Shown here in pieces: positions 4,711-7,376 of a DNA stretch of 7,376 nt. Source of the DNA: an uncultured Gemmatimonadota bacterium (GTDB lineage: Bacteria > Gemmatimonadota > Gemmatimonadetes > Gemmatimonadales > Gemmatimonadaceae). The position numbers and the translations under genes were made by a program. Every line of letters begins with the position of its first letter. Within the stretch, counting starts at the first letter, position 1. The notes beneath the pieces are model-generated. The model was not told the origin of the DNA. It searched no databases and saw only the letters and a program-made list of their open reading frames with translations. Where the stretch lies: assembly GCA_946887155.1 (NCBI GenBank), contig CAMPKM010000135.1:1-7376 (forward strand), written 5' to 3'.

Positions 4711-7365
4711 ATGACGATGAACGAACGCCTGTCCGCCGCGCTCCTGGATCGTTACGGCATCGAGCGGGAACTCGGTGCCGGCGGCATGGCCACCGTGTAC
4801 CTGGCGCGCGACATCCGGCATGACCGGGACGTCGCGATCAAGGTCCTTCACCCTGACCTTGGAGCCGCGTTAGGTAGCGAACGCTTCCTGGCCGAGATCC
4901 GGACGACGGCGCGGTTGCAGCATCCCCATATTTTGCCGTTGCTCGATTCCGGTGCGGCAGACGGACTGCTGTACTACGTGATGCCGTTCGTCGCCGGCGA
5001 AACGCTGCGGGCGAAGCTCACGCGCGACCGGCAACTTTCGCTCGACCAGACACTCCGCATTGGTCGCGAGGTCGCTGACGCACTCGGCCACGCCCATGGA
5101 TTGGGCATCGTCCACCGGGATATCAAGCCGGAGAACATCCTGCTGCAGGGCGGACACGCCCTCGTGGCAGACTTCGGGATAGCCCTCGCCGTGCAACATG
5201 CCGGCGGCCAGCGGATGACACAGACCGGCCTCTCGCTCGGCACACCGCAGTACATGTCGCCCGAGCAGGCAATGGGTGAGCGGACGATTGATGCCCGAAG
5301 CGATATTTACGCGTTAGGCGCGGTGACGTACGAGATGCTCACCGGCGATCCGCCGTTTACCGGGTCGAGCGTCCAGGCAATCGTCGCCAAGGTACTGACC
5401 GAGAAGCCGGTGCCTCCCCACACCGTGCGTGACACGGTGCCGGACAGCGTCGAGTTCGCAGTGCTGAAGGCACTGGCCAAGTTGCCGGCCGATCGATTCG
5501 CCAGTGCCCCCGAGTTCGCGGCGGCGCTCGAGGTGCGCGATACCGTTGCGACACGACAAGTGCCAGCGAGAAGGTTTACGAAGGAGTCGCGAATTCCTCT
5601 CGCGACAACAGGCGCGCTCGCGCTGCTCAGCGCGGTCGCCGCCATTCTGGGCTGGAGCAGGACCACACCAACTCCGGAAGTCGTTCGCTATCGAGTCGTG
5701 ATCGACTCGGTTCCGGCAGTGAAAGACTGGACGGGTGAACTGGCGATCTCGCCAGATGGTTCGACTATCGTGCGCCCTGGAGGGTCGTCCGCCGCACTTC
5801 TCATGCGACGACGCGATGAACTGGAGTTCACCCAACTCGCCGGCACCGAAGGTGCGACCGCGCCGTTCTTCTCTCCGAACGGAACGCAGATCGCGTTTTA
5901 CGCCAACAACACGATCATGACGGTGCCGCTCGCCGGCGGGCCTCCGACCACGATCGCTGATACTCTGTACCCGCCCGAGACGGCGTCATGGGGGGAGGAT
6001 GGCTATCTCTATCGCGCCATGGTCAAGGACGGCCGTCCCGTAATTGCTCGCAGTCGGCCAAGTGCTGGTGCGCACCTGGACGTCGTGGCGAGCGCCGATA
6101 CCGCAGCTGGGGAGCTTGGTCTTCTGCACCCGGAGCTGCTTCCCGGCGGAAAAGCGCTGCTCTTCCACGTGATGTTCCGGGATGGCAGGCAGATGATCGC
6201 CGTCGGCGACATGAGCGCGCAGCGTCACACGACCCTGCTGGCCGGCATCCGTCCGAAATATGTCGACGGTCACCTGCTCTATACCGCAGCCGATGGCAAG
6301 CTCTGGGCAATATCCTTCAACGTGGGACGTCGCACGACCTCAGGCACGGCCGTTCAGGTTGGCGATCGCATACCAACTACCATCGTCGGCCCCGTCGATT
6401 TTGCCGTATCGAAGAGTGGAACGCTCGTGTACTCGGCGGAGGACGCGGGCGGTCGTCGCGAGCTGACCTGGGTGACGCGCGATGGTAAGCGTGAACCGGT
6501 CGATTCGACGTGGAAGGCAGACTTCTGGAGCCCCAACCTTTCTCCAAATGGTTCGCGCATCGCGGTGGTCGTACGTCGCGGCGCCGGACAATCGGACATC
6601 TGGACGAAGTCGGCATCGCCAGGCGCTCCGGCAAAGCTCACCGTAGAGCACCGCAACAACCTCGAGCCAGCGTGGAGCCCTGACGGGAAATGGGTGAGTT
6701 ACATCGTTGCCCAGGGTTCCGGAAATTCTGGCGATGTCTGGCGTCAGCGAGCCGATGGTGGAGATCGCGCCGAGCGGATCGTGGCGAGCCAGCGACAGCT
6801 CTCCGAGCAGACATACGTTCCGGTGACTTCTGCAACGTTGGTGCGCACCACGTCACCGACGACGGGGGCGGGAGATGTGTTGATCATGCGTCCGGGAGTG
6901 GACCGCGAACCGGTGCCAGTCCTCTCGTCTCCGAATCCCGAGTATTCGCCCATCGCATCACCGGACGGCAAATGGCTCGCGTACACCTCGAATGAGAGTG
7001 GACGCTACGAGATCTACGTGACCGCGCTGCAGTCGCCTAACGATGCCCGGTGGCCCGTCTCGACTGGGGGCGGCATCACGCCGCGCTGGTCGCGCCGCGG
7101 GAACGAGCTGTTCTACCTCGACCTCAGATCCAACATGGTTGCCGCGCAGGTGACGACCTCGCCTTCGTTCTCGGTCGTGAGCACGCGCGTGCTGTTCAAC
7201 GCGTCGGACTTCATCCAGGCGGGTGTCTCGCGCCGAAATTTCGATGTGGACGTGGGCGATCAGCGTTTCCTGATGGTGCAGCGCGCCGACGCCGCGACGC
7301 GTGGCCAGGTGGTCGTCGTGGAGCACTGGCTCGACGAGATGCGGCGCAAAGGAGGCAAGCCGTGA
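4711..7365 (+). CDS. Transmembrane Ser/Thr protein kinase with C-terminal PD40 beta-propeller (PknB-like)
   Basis: This 884-residue membrane kinase should phosphorylate Ser/Thr on target proteins in response to an extracytoplasmic signal. The kinase domain (about 15-275) is complete: P-loop LGAGGMATVY (21-30), Lys44 in VAIK, helix-C Glu62, HRDIKPEN (135-142; Asp137 is the catalytic base), DFG (154-156), and an activation segment with Thr170, Thr172 and Ser175 before GTPQYMSPE. Asp198 in ARSDIYALG completes the core. The HRD arginine suggests activation by loop phosphorylation. A single membrane helix lies at about 295-315 (IPLATTGALALLSAVAAILGW). The rest is a TolB/WD40-like propeller with SPDG-type repeats near 347, 388, 611, 656, 750 and 792, ending in QRFLMVQ and the VVVEHWLDEM tail usual for this kinase class. 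The in-frame ATG at 4717 is an alternative start; neither has a clear Shine-Dalgarno. It is divergent from the nucleotidyltransferase module and coupled to the next gene. Confidence 0.95.
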   Translation: MTMNERLSAALLDRYGIERELGAGGMATVYLARDIRHDRDVAIKVLHPDLGAALGSERFLAEIRTTARLQHPHILPLLDSGAADGLLYYVMPFVAGETLRAKLTRDRQLSLDQTLRIGREVADALGHAHGLGIVHRDIKPENILLQGGHALVADFGIALAVQHAGGQRMTQTGLSLGTPQYMSPEQAMGERTIDARSDIYALGAVTYEMLTGDPPFTGSSVQAIVAKVLTEKPVPPHTVRDTVPDSVEFAVLKALAKLPADRFASAPEFAAALEVRDTVATRQVPARRFTKESRIPLATTGALALLSAVAAILGWSRTTPTPEVVRYRVVIDSVPAVKDWTGELAISPDGSTIVRPGGSSAALLMRRRDELEFTQLAGTEGATAPFFSPNGTQIAFYANNTIMTVPLAGGPPTTIADTLYPPETASWGEDGYLYRAMVKDGRPVIARSRPSAGAHLDVVASADTAAGELGLLHPELLPGGKALLFHVMFRDGRQMIAVGDMSAQRHTTLLAGIRPKYVDGHLLYTAADGKLWAISFNVGRRTTSGTAVQVGDRIPTTIVGPVDFAVSKSGTLVYSAEDAGGRRELTWVTRDGKREPVDSTWKADFWSPNLSPNGSRIAVVVRRGAGQSDIWTKSASPGAPAKLTVEHRNNLEPAWSPDGKWVSYIVAQGSGNSGDVWRQRADGGDRAERIVASQRQLSEQTYVPVTSATLVRTTSPTTGAGDVLIMRPGVDREPVPVLSSPNPEYSPIASPDGKWLAYTSNESGRYEIYVTALQSPNDARWPVSTGGGITPRWSRRGNELFYLDLRSNMVAAQVTTSPSFSVVSTRVLFNASDFIQAGVSRRNFDVDVGDQRFLMVQRADAATRGQVVVVEHWLDEMRRKGGKP
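7348..7355 (+). promoter_or_regulatory. Strong Shine-Dalgarno for the gene at 7362
   Basis: AAAGGAGG lies inside the last codons of the kinase gene, six bases before the GTG at 7362. It is the best Shine-Dalgarno match I noticed in the window and it fixes that GTG as a true start. The kinase gene itself and the other genes here have poor or no such site. Confidence 0.8.
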
Positions 7366-7376
7366 GCCGCGATCGA
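7362..7376 (+). CDS. Start of a downstream gene, truncated by the window end
   Basis: GTG at 7362 overlaps the kinase stop as GTGA, giving a four-base overlap, and opens the frame V-S-R-D-R to the window edge (initiator read as Met). The strong Shine-Dalgarno at 7348-7355 and the overlap indicate translational coupling with the kinase. Only five codons are visible, so nothing can be said of the product. In this type of neighbourhood it might be another kinase or a signalling partner, but that is a guess. Confidence 0.72.

Noticed and set aside
5314..5835. Minus-strand frames inside the kinase gene
   Set aside because: They are shadows of a complete, motif-verified kinase/propeller frame.
1..7376. 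CRISPR array, tRNA, rRNA or intact insertion sequence
   Set aside because: I saw no regularly spaced direct repeats, no tRNA-like cloverleaf with CCA context, no rRNA motifs and no transposase in either strand.

Overview
The window is GC-rich bacterial DNA. The long kinase gene has the start, kinase core and PD40 propeller layout typical of the large serine/threonine-kinase families of Gemmatimonadota (also seen in Acidobacteriota). The small Cys protein and the Amidohydro_3 enzyme fit the same kind of soil or sediment organism. Assignment to Gemmatimonadota is an inference from protein style; no marker gene is present.

Layout, left to right. (1) Positions 1-1299 (+): an APC-superfamily amino acid permease whose first half of TM1 is missing, so it is probably cut at the window edge or 5'-damaged. 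(2) Positions 1300-1562: no intact gene, but not empty. It holds what looks like the first codons of a Tat-exported protein (MTDRRQFLRFLAG, 1320-1358) run directly into an orphan piece of a Ser/Thr kinase catalytic core (HRD to DFG, about 1358-1465), which ends at a stop. This is gene debris from at least two genes. (3) Positions 1563-3338 (+): a secreted metal-dependent amidohydrolase of the YtcJ/Amidohydro_3 type. (4) Positions 3331-3358: a short hairpin resembling REP/RAYT-type repeat ends, immediately before a small four-cysteine protein (3362-3568, +). (5) Positions 4588-3643 (-): a two-gene overlapping operon of a small basic helical protein followed by a minimal nucleotidyltransferase. 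It is laid out like a toxin-antitoxin module and has a near-perfect palindrome over its likely promoter. (6) Positions 4711-7365 (+), divergent from that module: a full-length transmembrane Ser/Thr kinase with a C-terminal extracytoplasmic beta-propeller. (7) Positions 7362-7376 (+): the first five codons of a further gene, overlapping the kinase stop (GTGA) with a strong ribosome binding site.

How the parts relate: the permease, amidohydrolase and Cys protein show no obvious shared pathway. The kinase and the gene starting at 7362 form a translationally coupled operon, so that gene is the best candidate partner or co-regulated gene. The most unusual observations are the chimeric Tat/kinase relic, the nucleotidyltransferase module with its palindrome, and an octamer GCGTTAGG that supplies every TTA leucine codon I could find in the window's genes.
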